NCBI RefSeq assembly: GCF_000011225.1
Contig: NC_004432.1
Span: forward strand, 806,001 to 870,000
Length of the DNA stretch: 64,000 nt
Direction: 5' to 3'
From: Malacoplasma penetrans HF-2
GTDB lineage: Bacteria; Bacillota_I; Bacilli_A; Mycoplasmatales; Mycoplasmoidaceae
Shown piece by piece: positions 25,015-36,531 of this stretch (its first letter is position 1; each line of letters begins with the position of its first letter). The position numbers and the translations under genes are program-made. The notes below the pieces were generated by a model, which saw only the letters and a list, made by a program, of their open reading frames with translations, made no database searches and had not been told where the DNA came from.

Positions 25015-26199
25015 CTATTTTGTTCCAATTTTGATTGTTACATCAAAAGAGATGGTTTTTTCATCAGATGTTGAATCATCTGCTCAAACATATTTATTGC
25101 TAGTTGGTTTAGCTTTTAGACTAACAGTATAAGTAGTATCTTTTTGTTCTCTAGTAGTAACTGTTTTTTCTTTAATTTCTTGACCTGAGAAATTAACATT
25201 ATAGATACCTAAACCTTTTATTATTGCATCATTATCTAGTTCAGTACTGCTTCCATTCTTTTTAGCAAACCCTAATTTTTCTAAAACTTCATCAACTTTT
25301 ACTAAATCTTTTGTATTGTAAGCGATTTCAGTAGAACCTTGATTAAAATTTTCTTTAGAATCAATTCCTATGTTGAAATCAAATTTAGTTGAAGTTTTTT
25401 CTTGTGCTTCAATATTAGTTCCTTCAACTTTTATTGATAAATCAGAAACTGATAAATTAATGTCTGATGTTGGAATTTGAAGATCATACTGAGTTTTAGT
25501 TCCACTATTATCCCCTTCAACATTAACATGAATTAAATCACTATTTGTAAATCCTAATTTATTTTTAACAGTGAAAGTTGTTTTATCTGCATTTGCAATT
25601 TTAGCATTTGTAAATACTTCTTTTAATTTAGCCTCATTTAATTTAGAATGAAGATCATCTAATGACTTAATATCAATTTGGTCTGATGTTGTTGGAAAAA
25701 GAACAGGTTTTAAATCTTTTGTAGCACTTCAACTTTTGTTTGCATCAGTTTTGTTTGCATCAGAAGATTCATCAAGATACGCAACATCTTTTCAAGGGGA
25801 TTCAGTTTCTTCTGTAGTGAATTTACCATCTACTGTTACTGTTGCATTTTTAATAGTTTCTTTTACTTCAGTTTTATCACCATTAGTAAAATAATTTTCT
25901 GGATGAGCTTTAACATCATCTGCAATTAATTGGTTAGTAGTTTTTCTATCTTTTGTAGAAGAGTCATAAATTTTATCAAGTGATCCTGATAAAGAAACTT
26001 CTGATTTTAATTCAGGTGTAACCTTTTCAGTTTGTTGTCCATCTTGGCCACCTTGATTACCATTGTTATTGTCTCCACTTCCTCCATTGTTATCACCTGT
26101 CGAAGAACAAGAAGAAACAATTATTGGAACTGTTGCAACAATTCCAAAAGCTCCGGTTAATGCAAGAGCTTTCAATAATTTAATTTTTTTAATTTTCAT
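25015..26199 (-). CDS. P35-family lipoprotein P1
   Basis: 394 residues. The signal peptide is the family one, with Cys31 in VSSC as the lipidation site, so the protein is expected on the outer face of the membrane. A low-complexity Gly/Asn linker follows. Then come the family blocks in order: TPELKSEVSLSGSLDKIYD (about 60), DLIHVNVEGD near 215, QIPTSDINL, a T.FDFNIGID strand, DNDAIIKGLGIYNVNF, and the closing TVSLKAKP...YVWADD. This is the A-type middle (PTSDINL, FDFNIGID), shared with P12 to P15. The frame is intact. The promoter switch ahead is OFF, so expression is not expected in this isolate. AAAGG lies about 19 bases before the ATG across a TAATAATTATTA palindrome, as in all members. 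Confidence 0.92.
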
Positions 26200-26288
26200 A
26201 TTTAGTTAATAATTATTACCTTTCAAATTTTGAAATTTTAAAAAAGACAAATTTACTAGTTAAATAGATGAAAATTATTAAGTAGACC

Positions 26289-26447
26289 TAACAGGAATTA
26301 TTTCTAAGAAATAGGAAAGAAAATGCAAAAAATATATGTCTTTTATTTCATTTTTGATAATAATTATTAACAATCTAAGCCATTTTTGATATATAAATGA
26401 AATATGTTAAATGGATAAAAATAAAAAAGTAGAGTTAATTCCTGTTA
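26289..26447 (-). promoter_or_regulatory. Invertible promoter of P1, OFF
   Basis: Repeat TAACAGGAATTA at 26289-26300 and its inverse at 26436-26447. Inside, TTAACA (26367-26372), 17 bp, TATATA (26390-26395) with TG before it point right, away from P1. The distal half is the core of the hairpin 26423-26460 that ends P2. Confidence 0.88.
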
Positions 26448-26493
26448 ACTCTACTTTTTTTATATAGTTTGTTTATTTTTATTTACAAAAAGA

Positions 26494-27658
26494 CTAACTA
26501 ACTGTTAATTGAACAGTAAAGCTAACTTGCTTAGCATCTGTTGTACCATCATCTCAAACATAATTTGAGTCATATGGTTCAGCACTTAAAACAACTTTAT
26601 AAGCAGTTTTTCCAGCATCCGCTGTAACGCTAGTATCTGGATCACTTGAAACTGCAGTAAATTTACAATTATAAACCCCCAATTGCTGCAGAAATCTTAT
26701 CATTATCCAAAGTTATATTTCCACTTGTATTTGTAGCATATCCTAATTTTTCTAATACAGTTTCTGCTTTTTTAGCTTCATCAGTTGTTACTGTTGGATA
26801 AGTCTTAGGATCAGTGAATTTTACAGTGCTATCAATTCCAATATTATAAGAAAAGTTAGTTGTAAGACCTGATACTGCTTCTATTTTATTACCAGTAGTA
26901 TTTGTAGTTGCATCTACTGAAACAGTAAGAGTTGTTTTTAAATTAATGTTTGATACTGGTATTTCTAAATCTAAGTTCAAACCTGATTGATTAGCAGTTT
27001 TATTGTCAGCTTTTAAATTTACATGCAATAAATCTTCATCAGACAAATATAATTTATTTTCAACTCTAAAATTTTGCATATTTGCTAAATTAGCAATAGT
27101 TATTTTTGAATCAGTTATAAATTTATTAATTGTTTCAGAATCCTTAAAAGTTTTAGTTTTTAATTCATTTAAAGAAGCTATGTCTATTTGTGCAGCTTCA
27201 GTTGGGTAAAGGATTTTTGAAATATTGTTGTTACCATCTTTAGATCATTCAGAATATTCTTTAGCACCTTGATCATTTCATTCTGAAGCACTAAAGTTAC
27301 CATTAACTGTTACTTTTGCATCTTTAATAGCATCTTTAATATCTGCGCCATTAGTGAAGTATTTATCTGGATTGGCTTTAATATCATCAGATATTAAAGT
27401 ATTAGTATCTTTTCTATCTGTTGTAGATGCATCATAAATATTGTTTAATTTTCCACTTAATTGTACATCTGATTTGATTGCTGGCTTAATAGTAGTTTGT
27501 GTTTGTTGGTCTCCACCTTGTCCACCATTATTATTTCCATTACCATTGTTGTCACTTGTTGAAGAACAAGAAGAAACAATTACTGGAACTGTTGCAACAA
27601 TTCCAAAAGCTCCGGTCATAGCCAAAGCTTTCAATAATTTAATTTTTTTAATTTTCAT
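26494..27658 (-). pseudogene. P35-family lipoprotein P2, frameshifted near the C-terminus
   Basis: The signal peptide (Cys31, VSSC) and first 320 or so residues are normal, with the B-type middle (IPVSNINLKTTLTVSVDATTN, FSYNIGID). At 26676-26680 there are five Cs (five Gs in the gene) where the ISAAIGVYNCKF block of relatives needs four. The frame shifts and ends at 26669 as AIGGL. The remaining code (YNCKF..., ending VQLTVS at 26494) is intact one frame over. Product as read: 329 residues. A run of G is a plausible slippage site, so this may be reversible, or a sequencing error. The switch ahead is OFF. Confidence 0.85.
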
Positions 27659-27749
27659 AATATTTAGTTAATAATTATTACCTTTCAAATTTTGAAATAT
27701 AAAAAAGACAAATTTACCAGTTAAATAGATAAAAATTAGTTAGTAGAAA

Positions 27750-27909
27750 TAACGAGAATTATTTCTACAAATTTAAAACAAAATGCAAAAAATATTTGTC
27801 TTTTATTTCATTTTGAGTATTAATTATTAACAATCTAAGACATTTTTGGTATATAAATGAAATATGTTAAATAGATAAAAAAATAAAAAAGTAGAGTTAA
27901 TTCTCGTTA
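27750..27909 (-). promoter_or_regulatory. Invertible promoter of P2, OFF
   Basis: TAACGAGAATTA at 27750-27761, inverse at 27898-27909. The promoter (TTAACA, 17 bp, TGGTATATA) faces right into the hairpin at about 27885-27922, the terminator of P3. Confidence 0.88.
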
Positions 27910-27954
27910 ACTCTACCTTTTTCTTATATAGTTTGTTTGTAAACTTATCAATTA

Positions 27955-29139
27955 TTATCCAATTGAAAGTGTTACATCAAATGTAATATCTCTTTCTTCA
28001 CTATTTCCATTATCAGCTCAAACATAGTTTTTGTTAGCTGTTGGTGTAGCTTTTAAAGTTACTGTAAATACAGTATCAGTTGCTCTTGTAGTTGTTGACT
28101 TCTTATTAATTGAAGCTCCTTCAGCTGAAAAAGTAACATTGTAAATACCAAGTGCTTTAATTAATGCTTCATTATCTAAATTAATTTTAGTATTATCTTG
28201 TGTATCAATAGTTCCAAATTTTAAATCTTGAAGAACTTGATTTACCTTTACATCAGAGTCAGTAGCTGCAGTTGGTTTACTTCCTTGATTATAATTATTT
28301 ACAACTGGGTCTATTCCAATATTGAAATCATATTTAGTTGTTGTTTTATTACTTGCTTCGATATTATCACCAGTTACTTCAATACTTAAACTTGGAACTG
28401 ATAAATTAATATCTGATACTGGAATTTGAAGATCATAGTTTGTTTCATTTCCAGTTGTAGGTTTTGCTTTTACATTAACATGAAGTAAATCTCCACCTGT
28501 AAAACCTAATCTATTTTCAATAGAAAGAGTTGTTCCTTCAGCTATAGTAGATGCACCAGATTTTTCTAAAATATTTTTTAATCCATTATCTTTAGTTAAT
28601 TGAGTTTTTAAATCATTTAATGAAGAAATGTTAATTTGATCTAAGCTTGTAGCATAAACCAGTTTGTTAGCAGCTTCAATAGTTACTGTAGTAGTAGAAT
28701 CTTTTCAATTCCCATCTTCTCCAAATGGAAGTAACCCTTCTTTTGTTCATTCAGAATTAGAAAAGTTTCCATTTACTGTTACATTAGCATTTTTAACAGC
28801 TTCTTTTACTTTTTCATCATTACCATTAGTAAAATAATTTTCAGGGTTTTCTTTAATGTCATCTGAAATTAAAGTAGCAGTTGTTTTTCTATTAGATGCT
28901 TCTGATGTAGTATCAAAAATTTTACTTAATGAACCACTTAAATCAACTTCATCTTTTAATGTAGGAGTTACTTTTTCAGTTTGAGTACTTCCTCCACCTT
29001 GGTCAGTACCACCATTTCCACCTGTATTGTTATCACTTGTTGAAGAACAAGCTGAAACAATTACTGGAACTGTTGCAACAATTCCAAAAGCTCCGGTCAT
29101 AGCCAAAGCTTTCAATAATTTAATTTTTTTAATTTTCAT
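27955..29139 (-). CDS. P35-family lipoprotein P3
   Basis: 394 residues, intact. The lipobox is VSAC (Cys31). The linker is Thr/Gly-rich with TDQGGG. The middle reads IPVSDINLSVPSLSIEVTGDNIE and TKYDFNIGIDP, and ends LDNEALIKALGVYNVTF, so it joins a PVSD block to an A-type end; P8 is the closest relative by eye. The closing block is NYVWADNGNSEERDITFDVTL, nearly shared with P8. The switch ahead is OFF. Confidence 0.92.
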
Positions 29140-29231
29140 AATATTTAGTTAATAATTATTACCTTTCAAATTTTGAAATTTTAAAAAAGACAAATTTACT
29201 AGTTAAATAGATGAAAATTAGTAAGTAGAAG

Positions 29232-29390
29232 TAATAGGTATTATTTCTAAAAAATAGAAACAAAATGCAAAAATTTTTTGTCTTATATTTCATTTTGAGT
29301 ATTAATTATTAGTAATCTAAGTTGTTTTTGATATATAAATGAAATATGTTAAATAGATAAAAATAAAAAAGGTAGAGTTAATACCTATTA
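29232..29390 (-). promoter_or_regulatory. Invertible promoter of P3, OFF
   Basis: TAATAGGTATTA at 29232-29243, inverse at 29379-29390. TATATA faces right. The hairpin at about 29366-29403 ends P4. Confidence 0.88.
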
Positions 29391-29455
29391 ACTCTACCTT
29401 TTTTAGTTTATTAAATTTTAGAATTTAATTTTATTTATACTTAAATGCAAGATCA

Positions 29456-30645
29456 CTAAGCAGTTGTAATACCTAAAATTGCATCAAATGTTATAGGTTT
29501 AGAAGTGTTAGTAGCATCTTCTCAAACGTGCCCATCATTAGGAGTGGCATTTAATGTAATTGTATATGTTTTTTGATTTGCTGCATTATTAGCATCTGTC
29601 TTTTCAGTAACTGTTGCACCTGTATTAGTAAAAGTAACATTGTAAACACCTAAGGCCTTAACTATTGTGTCATTGTTTACTGTATATGTAGTAGGTGTCC
29701 CACTTGATGCTGTAACATAACCTAATTTTTCTAATATAACATTAGCATCTAATGTTTGTGATTGTGCTTGAGTTATTGAAGGTTTATTTGTAGGTTCTTC
29801 ATAATTTGATGCAGAATTAATTCCAATATTATAAGTAAAGTTAGTTTCTAATGTTGTTTCAGTAACATTAGTTCCCTTTACTGTAACACTTAAATTAGAA
29901 ATAACTAAATTTAAATCTGAAACAGGAATTTGCAAATCATAGTTTGTTGTTGTTGTAGTTGGATTTGCACCTGTTGTTGTAGTAGTCCCTACAACATTAA
30001 CATGTAGTAAATCTCTGTTGTCAGAACCTAAAGCTTTATTAGTAAAACCTAATGAATTAGCTACGCTATATACAGTATTAGCAGCTGGCGTAACTTTTGC
30101 ATCAGTTAAAATTCTTTAAGTTTTGTATCATCCAATTGTGTTTTTAAGTCACTTAGTGATGAAATATTAAGTTGACTTTCTGAAGAATATACTAATTTGT
30201 TAGCATTGTCAATTGTTACATCATTTCCTGAACTACCTTCAGCTTTTCAATTACCGCTTGTTGAATCAAAACTTAATCCTGTTCATGTAGATGCTGGAAA
30301 TGTATGTGTGACAGAAACTTCTAAATCACTAACATTAGTTAAATCAGATCCATTATCAAAAACATCAGCAAGATTATTTTTTATTTCATCTGCTATTAAA
30401 GAATTTGTTTTAGAAATATCTGTTGGATTATAAATATCTGTAAGAGCTCCAGATAATGTAACTGATGATTTTATTTGTGGAATAATAGTTTGACTTTGTT
30501 CTCCACCTTGGTTAGTATCACCATTTCCTCCATTGTTATCACTTGTTGAAGAACAAGATGAAACAATTACTGGAACTGTTGCAATAATTCCAAAAGCCCC
30601 GGTCATAGCCAAAGCTTTCAATAATTTAATTTTTTTAATTTTCAT
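29456..30645 (-). pseudogene. P35-family lipoprotein P4, frameshifted in the middle
   Basis: The signal peptide (Cys31, VSSC) and first 175 residues are normal. Compared with P21, which has TTAAAATTGCTTTAAG at this place, P4 has TTAAAATTCTTTAAG (about 30105-30120): one base is missing. The frame ends at 30106 as DDTKLKEF, giving 179 residues. The rest of the D-type code (NRDLLHVNV, IPVSDLNLVISNL, TYNIGIN, ending ILGITTA at 29456) is intact in another frame. No long homopolymer lies at the lesion, so reversion by slippage is less likely than for P2. The switch ahead is OFF. Confidence 0.85.
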
Positions 30646-30736
30646 AATATTTAGTTAATAATTATTACCTTTCAAATTTTGAAATATAAAAAAGACAAAT
30701 TTACTAGTTAAATAAATGAAAATTACTAAGTAGAGA

Positions 30737-30896
30737 TAATAAGAATTACTTCTAAAAAAGTGAAACTAAATACAAAAATTTTTTGCCTTTTATTTCATTT
30801 TGAGTACTAATTATTAACAATCTAAGTTATTTTTGGTATATAAATGAAATATGTTAAATAGATAAAAATGAAAAAAAGTAGAGTTAATTCTTATTA
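30737..30896 (-). promoter_or_regulatory. Invertible promoter of P4, OFF
   Basis: TAATAAGAATTA at 30737-30748, inverse at 30885-30896. This is the same repeat as P13. The promoter (TTAACA, TGGTATATA) faces right. The hairpin at about 30872-30909 ends P5. Confidence 0.88.
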
Positions 30897-30956
30897 ACTC
30901 TACTTTTTTAGTTGTTAATTTATACTTATCTTAACTATAGGAATTAATTATACTTA

Positions 30957-32117
30957 TTAAGACCCTGTTGCTGGAGCTGTAAAAGTTGCATTAATTGTAA
31001 CTGGTTTAGATCCATTGCTTCCATCATCTCAAACATAACCTTCTAGTGGTGTCGCTTGAAGAGTAATAGTGAAGTTATCATTTGACTCTCCAACTGGTGC
31101 AATTGTAGCACTATCAATATCAAATCTACAATTATAAACCCCTACAACTGCAGAAACAGCATCATTATCAATTGTGTATGTTGTATTCCCCCCTTCAGTT
31201 GAAGAAGAAGCTAAACCTAAAGCCACTAATGCTTGTTTTGCATCATTTCTATTTGCTGTAGCTAATGAAGCACTTTCATTACTTTCAGATACTGTATCAT
31301 CTATACCAATATTAAAGCTGAAGTTAGTTGTAGTTCTATTAGCTTCTCCAATATTAGTACCTGCTACTGTAATAGTTAAATTAGGAACTACTATATTAAG
31401 GTTAGATACTGGAATTTGTAAGTCATAGTTTGTTACAGTAGGAGAATCACCTGCTGGTGTAGCAGTAACATTAATGTGCAATAAATCATCATCAGTAAAA
31501 CCAATGTTATTAGCAACTGCTAAAGTTGTAGTGTTATCTATAGTTCCAGCACCTGCTGCTTCTAAAGCAGTTTTTAATTTATCCCCAGTTGATAATTTAG
31601 TTTTGAAATCATCTAATGAACTAATATCAAATTGTTCACTTTCAGAAGTATAAATCAATTTGTTAGCTTCTTCTATATTTACACTATCAGTAATATTTCC
31701 GTCTTCTCCCACAGAACCTCAATTCCCACTTTCTCCATTAAAAGTTAATCCATCTCAAGATGATCTTGAAAAATTACCAGTAACACTAACAGTTAAATCC
31801 TCTACTTGACTTAATTCTTGTCCATTTACAAATACATCGTTTAAATGATTTTGTTGAATATCAGCAGCTATTTTTTGGTTAGCATTTTGTGCTCCTGTTG
31901 AATCAAAAATATCTGATAATGCACCACTTAAATTAACACTTTCTCTTAACTCTGGATTAATAGTTTGATTTTGTGTTCCATCTCCACCTGTGTTTCCACC
32001 TGTATTGTTATCACTTGTTGAAGAACAAGCTGACACAATTACTGGAACTGTTGCAACAATTCCAAAAGCCCCGGTTAATGCCAAAGCTTTCAATAATTTA
32101 ATTTTTTTAATTTTCAT
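30957..32117 (-). CDS. P35-family lipoprotein P5
   Basis: 386 residues, intact, lipobox VSAC (Cys31). The first block is NPELRESVNLSGALSDIFD. The middle is C-type: IPVSNLNIVVPNLTITVAGTN, EANRTTTNFSFNIGIDD. The end is DNDAVSAVVGVYNCRF, then the closing EGYVWDDGS and a tail FTAPATGS. P7 is the nearest relative. The switch ahead is OFF and its promoter is the most degenerate of the set. Confidence 0.92.
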
Positions 32118-32202
32118 ATTTAGTTAATAATTATTACCTTTCAAAATTTGAAATTTAAAAAAGACAAATTTACTTGTTAAACAGAAAATCAATTTGGAGA
32201 GA

Positions 32203-32361
32203 TAACTGAAATTATTTCCAAAAAAATAAAACAAAGCGCAAATATTTTTTGTCTTTTATTTCATTTAGGTCATTAATTATTAGAAATATCAAGACTATTT
32301 AGTATTTAAATGAAATATGTTAAGCAGATAAAAATCAAAAAAGTAGAGTTAATTTCAGTTA
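32203..32361 (-). promoter_or_regulatory. Invertible promoter of P5, OFF, degenerate boxes
   Basis: TAACTGAAATTA at 32203-32214, inverse at 32350-32361. The usual TATATAAATG is TATTTAAATG here and the -35 region reads TTAGAA, so even after inversion this promoter should be weak. The hairpin at about 32337-32374 ends P6. Confidence 0.85.
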
Positions 32362-32406
32362 ACTCTACTTTTTTTATTATTTATAGTTTGTTTAAAAATC
32401 TTAATT

Positions 32407-33543
32407 TTAAGCTGTTGTTACAGTGAAAGTAACTGGGAATGAAATAGATTTTGCATCTCTTGTTCCATCTTCTCATACATAACCTTCTTTAGGTGTAGCA
32501 CTTAAAGTAATAGTGAATTGGTTACTTGAACCACCTTGAGTTGCAGCAATTGTTGGGTTAGAAAATTCAGAATTATAAACACCAATTCCAGCTGAAATCG
32601 CTTCATTGTTTAATGTATAATTTCCATCACTTTCATTTGCATAACCTAATGCTACAAGAGCTTTATTTCCATCACCATTTGTATCTGCACTATTAATACT
32701 AGGAGCTTGAGTTGGTTGAACAAAGTTAGCAGTTTCATTAATTCCAATGTTGTAAGTAAAATTAGTTGTTGTACTACCAGTTTGTTCAACATTTGTACCA
32801 GTTACTGTAACAGTTAAATCTGAAACAACTAAGTTAAGATCAGATACAGGGATTTGAAGATCATAATTTGTAGTATTACTTCCTTCTGTTCCAGTTACAT
32901 GAATATGTAAAAGGTCTCTTGATGCATTTGCATCTATGCTGTCAGCATTATTTGTTAATCCTAAAGCAGAATTTTCAACTACTGTAAAAACTGTTCCAGA
33001 AGCTGGTGCACTACTTGCTTCAGTTATAATGCTAGTTATTTTTTCTGATGTTAATTGAGTTTTCAAATCATTTAAAGAAGAAATATTAAGTGCTGCAGTG
33101 TTTCAATCATATAAAACATCTGTTAAACCTTGAGTTGCATTTCACCCATTGTTTCCTGCAAAAGCAGTAGTTCCAGTTCATTCTGAAGTTGTAGGGAAGT
33201 TACCATTTACAGTAATTTCTAAATCATCTACATTTGCTAAAGCTTCTCCATTTTCAAACACACTATTTAGATTACTTTTAATTTGTGCCGCTAATAATGT
33301 ATTTGTGTTAGATCCACTAGTTGGATTGTAAATATTAGAAAGAGCACCAGATAAAGTAACAGAAGATCTTAACTGAGTACTAATAGTTTGGTTTTGAGTG
33401 TTTCCTCCACCATTATTATCTCCACCTGTATTGTTATCACTTGTTGAAGAACAAGAAGAAACAATTACTGGAACTGTTGCAACAATTCCAAAAGCTCCGG
33501 TCATAGCCAAAGCTTTCAATAATTTAATTTTTTTAATTTTCAT
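32407..33543 (-). CDS. P35-family lipoprotein P6
   Basis: 378 residues, intact, VSSC (Cys31). The middle is D-type: SRDLLHIHV, IPVSDLNLVVSDLTVTVTGTN, TNFTYNIGIN. The end is NNEAISAGIGVYNSEF, with the Cys of YNC replaced by Ser. It closes EGYVWEDGT. The switch ahead is OFF. Confidence 0.92.
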
Positions 33544-33632
33544 ATTTAGTTAATAATTATTACCTTTCAAATTTTGAAATTTTAAAAAAGACAAATTTAC
33601 TAGTTAAATAAGGAAAAATTAGTTAGTAGAAG

Positions 33633-33791
33633 TAACGCTAATTATTTCTACAAAAGATAAACTAAATGCAAAAAATATATGTCATTTATTTTATTTTGAG
33701 AATTAATTGTTAACTATATTAAATATTTTTGATATATAAATGAAATATGTTAAATAAGCAGGAACAAAAAAAGTAGAGTTAATTAGCGTTA
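33633..33791 (-). promoter_or_regulatory. Invertible promoter of P6, OFF
   Basis: TAACGCTAATTA at 33633-33644, inverse at 33780-33791. TTAACT, 17 bp, TATATA face right. The hairpin at about 33767-33804 ends P7. Confidence 0.88.
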
Positions 33792-33923
33792 ACTCTACTT
33801 TTTTATTTGTTTAATTACTTAATTTATAGTTTGTTTTTTAATAATTTAATATTATTAGGGAGCTGCTGGAGCTGTAAAAGTTGCATTAATTGTAACCGGT
33901 TTTGCTTCAGTACTTCCATCATC

Positions 33924-34985
33924 TTAAACATAACCATCTAATGGTGTTGCTTGAAGAGTAATAGTGTAAGTTCCTGCACTTTCATCAACAGCTTGAATTG
34001 TAGGTGATGCAAAATTACAGTTGTAAACACCAACCACTGCTGAAACTGCATCATTATCAATAGTATATGTTGTGTTTCCGCTATCAGTAGAAGATGTAGC
34101 TAAACCTAAAGCAACTAATGCTTCATTAGCACTTCTGTTATCTGCGGCTAATTCTCCCTTTTCATCCGTTTCAGACACAGTATCATTAATACCAATATTG
34201 AAATTAAAGTTAGTTGTAGTTCTATTAGCTTCTCCAACATTAGTACCAGATACAGTTATGGTTAAATTAGGAACCACTAAATTAAGGTTAGATACCGGAA
34301 TTTGTAAGTCATAGTTTGTTATAGTTGGATTGCTACCTGTCGGAGTAGCAGAAACATTAACATGTAACAAATCCCCATTAGTAAAACCAAGATTATTGTT
34401 AATTGCTAAAGTTGTAGTTTCAGGAATTTGAGCAACTCCAGCATTTTCTAATGCTGTTTTTAATGTATCTCTGACACTTAATTTTTCATGAAGGTCATTT
34501 AATGATTCAATATCTATTTGTTCACTTTCTGAAGTATAAACCAGTTTATTAGCTTCAGCAATTGTTATATTATTTTGATTATTTGCAGAATCTTCTCAAT
34601 TACCTGTTTCCCCATTAAAAGTTAATCCAGCTCAAGAGTCTCTTGAAAAATTACCATTAACTGTAACAGTTAAATCACTTACTTGACTTAATGCTTCACC
34701 ATTTGTAAATACATCACCTAAATGATTTTCTTTGATATCAGCAGCTATTTTTTGATTAGCATTTTGTGCACCAGTTGAATCATAAATATCAGTTAATGCA
34801 CCACTCAAATTAACTGTCTCTCTCAATTCTGGAGTAATAGTTTGAGTTTGTGTGTTGCTATCTCCACCTGTATTGTTATCACTTGTTGAAGAACAAGATG
34901 AAACAATTACTGGAACTGTTGCAACAATTCCAAAAGCCCCGGTTAATGCAAGAGCTTTCAATAATTTAATTTTTTTAATTTTCAT
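33924..34985 (-). CDS. P35-family lipoprotein P7, truncated by Trp-to-stop change
   Basis: 353 residues as read. VSSC (Cys31); C-type middle (VVPNLTITVSGTN, FNFNIGIND), ending SAVVGVYNCNF. The conserved DGYVW motif reads DGYV-stop: TAA (33924-33926) replaces the TGA Trp found in the relatives. Without it the frame would run on to a TAA at 33855 and add the usual last strand (DDGS to TAPAAP). Loss of about 23 residues removes the final block of the domain. P22 has the same change at the same codon. The switch ahead is OFF. Confidence 0.88.
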
Positions 34986-35070
34986 ATTTAGTTAATAATT
35001 ATTACCTTTCAAAATTTGAAATTTAAAAAAGACAAATTTACTAGCTAGATAACAAAAACCTTAGGAGAAA

Positions 35071-35230
35071 TAACTTGAATTATTTCTAAATAAAATTCAA
35101 CAAAGTGCAAAAAATATATGTGTTTAATTGTCTTTTAGGTATCAATTAATAACTAACTTAGCTATTTTTGTTATATAAATGAAATATGTTAGATGAACAA
35201 AAACAAAAAAAGTAGAGTTAATTCAAGTTA
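35071..35230 (-). promoter_or_regulatory. Invertible promoter of P7, OFF
   Basis: TAACTTGAATTA at 35071-35082, inverse at 35219-35230; same repeat and almost the same cassette as P21. The right-facing box is TATATA after TTGT. The hairpin at about 35206-35243 ends P8. Confidence 0.88.
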
Positions 35231-35269
35231 ACTCTACTTTTTTTAATATAGTTTGTTTTAAAAAAATAA

Positions 35270-36445
35270 TTAGTTAGTTCCAATTGCAAGAGTTACATCA
35301 AATGTAATATCTCTTTCTTCACTATTTCCATTATCAGATCAAACATAATTCTTATTAGCTGTAGGTGTAGCTTTTAAAGTAATTGTATACACTGTATCTT
35401 CTATAGCTCTTGTTGTAGTAGCTTTTTTAGCAATAGTAGGATTAGAGAACTGAACATTATAAACTCCAAGAGCTTTGATTAATGCTTCATTATCTAAAGT
35501 ACCATTAGCATCAGTTGCTAAACTTAAGTCTTCAAGTACCTTATTAACATCTACACTTGCTTCATCATTTGCACTAGGTTTTGTGGTCCCTTGTACATAA
35601 TGAGTTGTTGGATCAATTCCAATATTGTAGTCATATTTAGTTGTAGTTTTTTCACCAGTTTCAATATTGTCACTAGTTACTTTAATAGATAAATCAGATA
35701 CTGATAAATTTAAATCAGAAACTGGAATTTGAAGATCATAGTTTTTATCAGCTGTATTAGCTTTAGTTTCTTTAACATTAACATGAAGTAAATCATCATT
35801 TGTTAAACCCAATCTATTTTCAATAGATAATTGAGCACCAGCATCAATTGTTGCCCCTGCTGTTTCCAATGCATTTTGTAAAACTGTTTTGTTGTTTGTT
35901 CCAGTTTTTTCTAATTCAGTTTTTAAACCATCTAAATCTTTAAAAGTTAATTGATCTAAATTTGTAGGATATAAATATTTATTTGCAGGGTCTATAGTAA
36001 CAACAGATGAATCTGCTCCTCAGTTTCCAGACTCTTGGTTATATGCTTGACCTTCTCAACTAGAACTAGAGAAATTACCTTCAACTTCTACAGTAGCATT
36101 TTGAATTGTTTCTTTAACAGTTTCTTCTGTTGTTTCAGTGAAAGTAAAGTAAGTTCCTGGATTTGCTTTAATGTCTTCAGATATTAAAGTATTAGTACTT
36201 TTTCTAGATGATGCATTAGTTGCTTCAGTATCAAAGATTTTACTTAATGAACCTTTTAAATCAACAGAATCTTTTAGTTGAAGAGAAACTTTTTGTGTTT
36301 GTGTATCTCCCCCATTATTTCCACCACCAGTATTGTTATCACTTGTTGAAGAACAAGATGAAACTATTACTGGAACTGTTGCAACAATTCCAAAAGCTCC
36401 GGTCATAGCCAAAGCTTTCAATAATTTAATTTTTTTAATTTTCAT
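35270..36445 (-). CDS. P35-family lipoprotein P8
   Basis: 391 residues, intact, VSSC (Cys31). It carries the block LTFKDLDGLKTELEKTG, shared only with P18 and P22, then IPVSDLNLSVSDLSIKVTSDNIE, TKYDYNIGIDP and NEALIKALGVYNVQF. It closes NKNYVWSDNGNSEERDITFDV, like P3. So the N-terminal half groups with P18/P22 and the C-terminal half with P3. The switch ahead is OFF. Confidence 0.92.
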
Positions 36446-36531
36446 ATTTAGTTAATAATTATTACCTTTCAAAATTTGAAATTTAAAAAAGACAAATTTA
36501 CTAGTTAAATAGAAAAATTAGTATGTAGAAA

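Noticed and set aside
26289-26447. A recombinase gene for the invertible promoters within the window
   Set aside because: No tyrosine or serine recombinase motifs were seen in any gene here; it must be encoded elsewhere. RecA and IstB do not perform such inversion.
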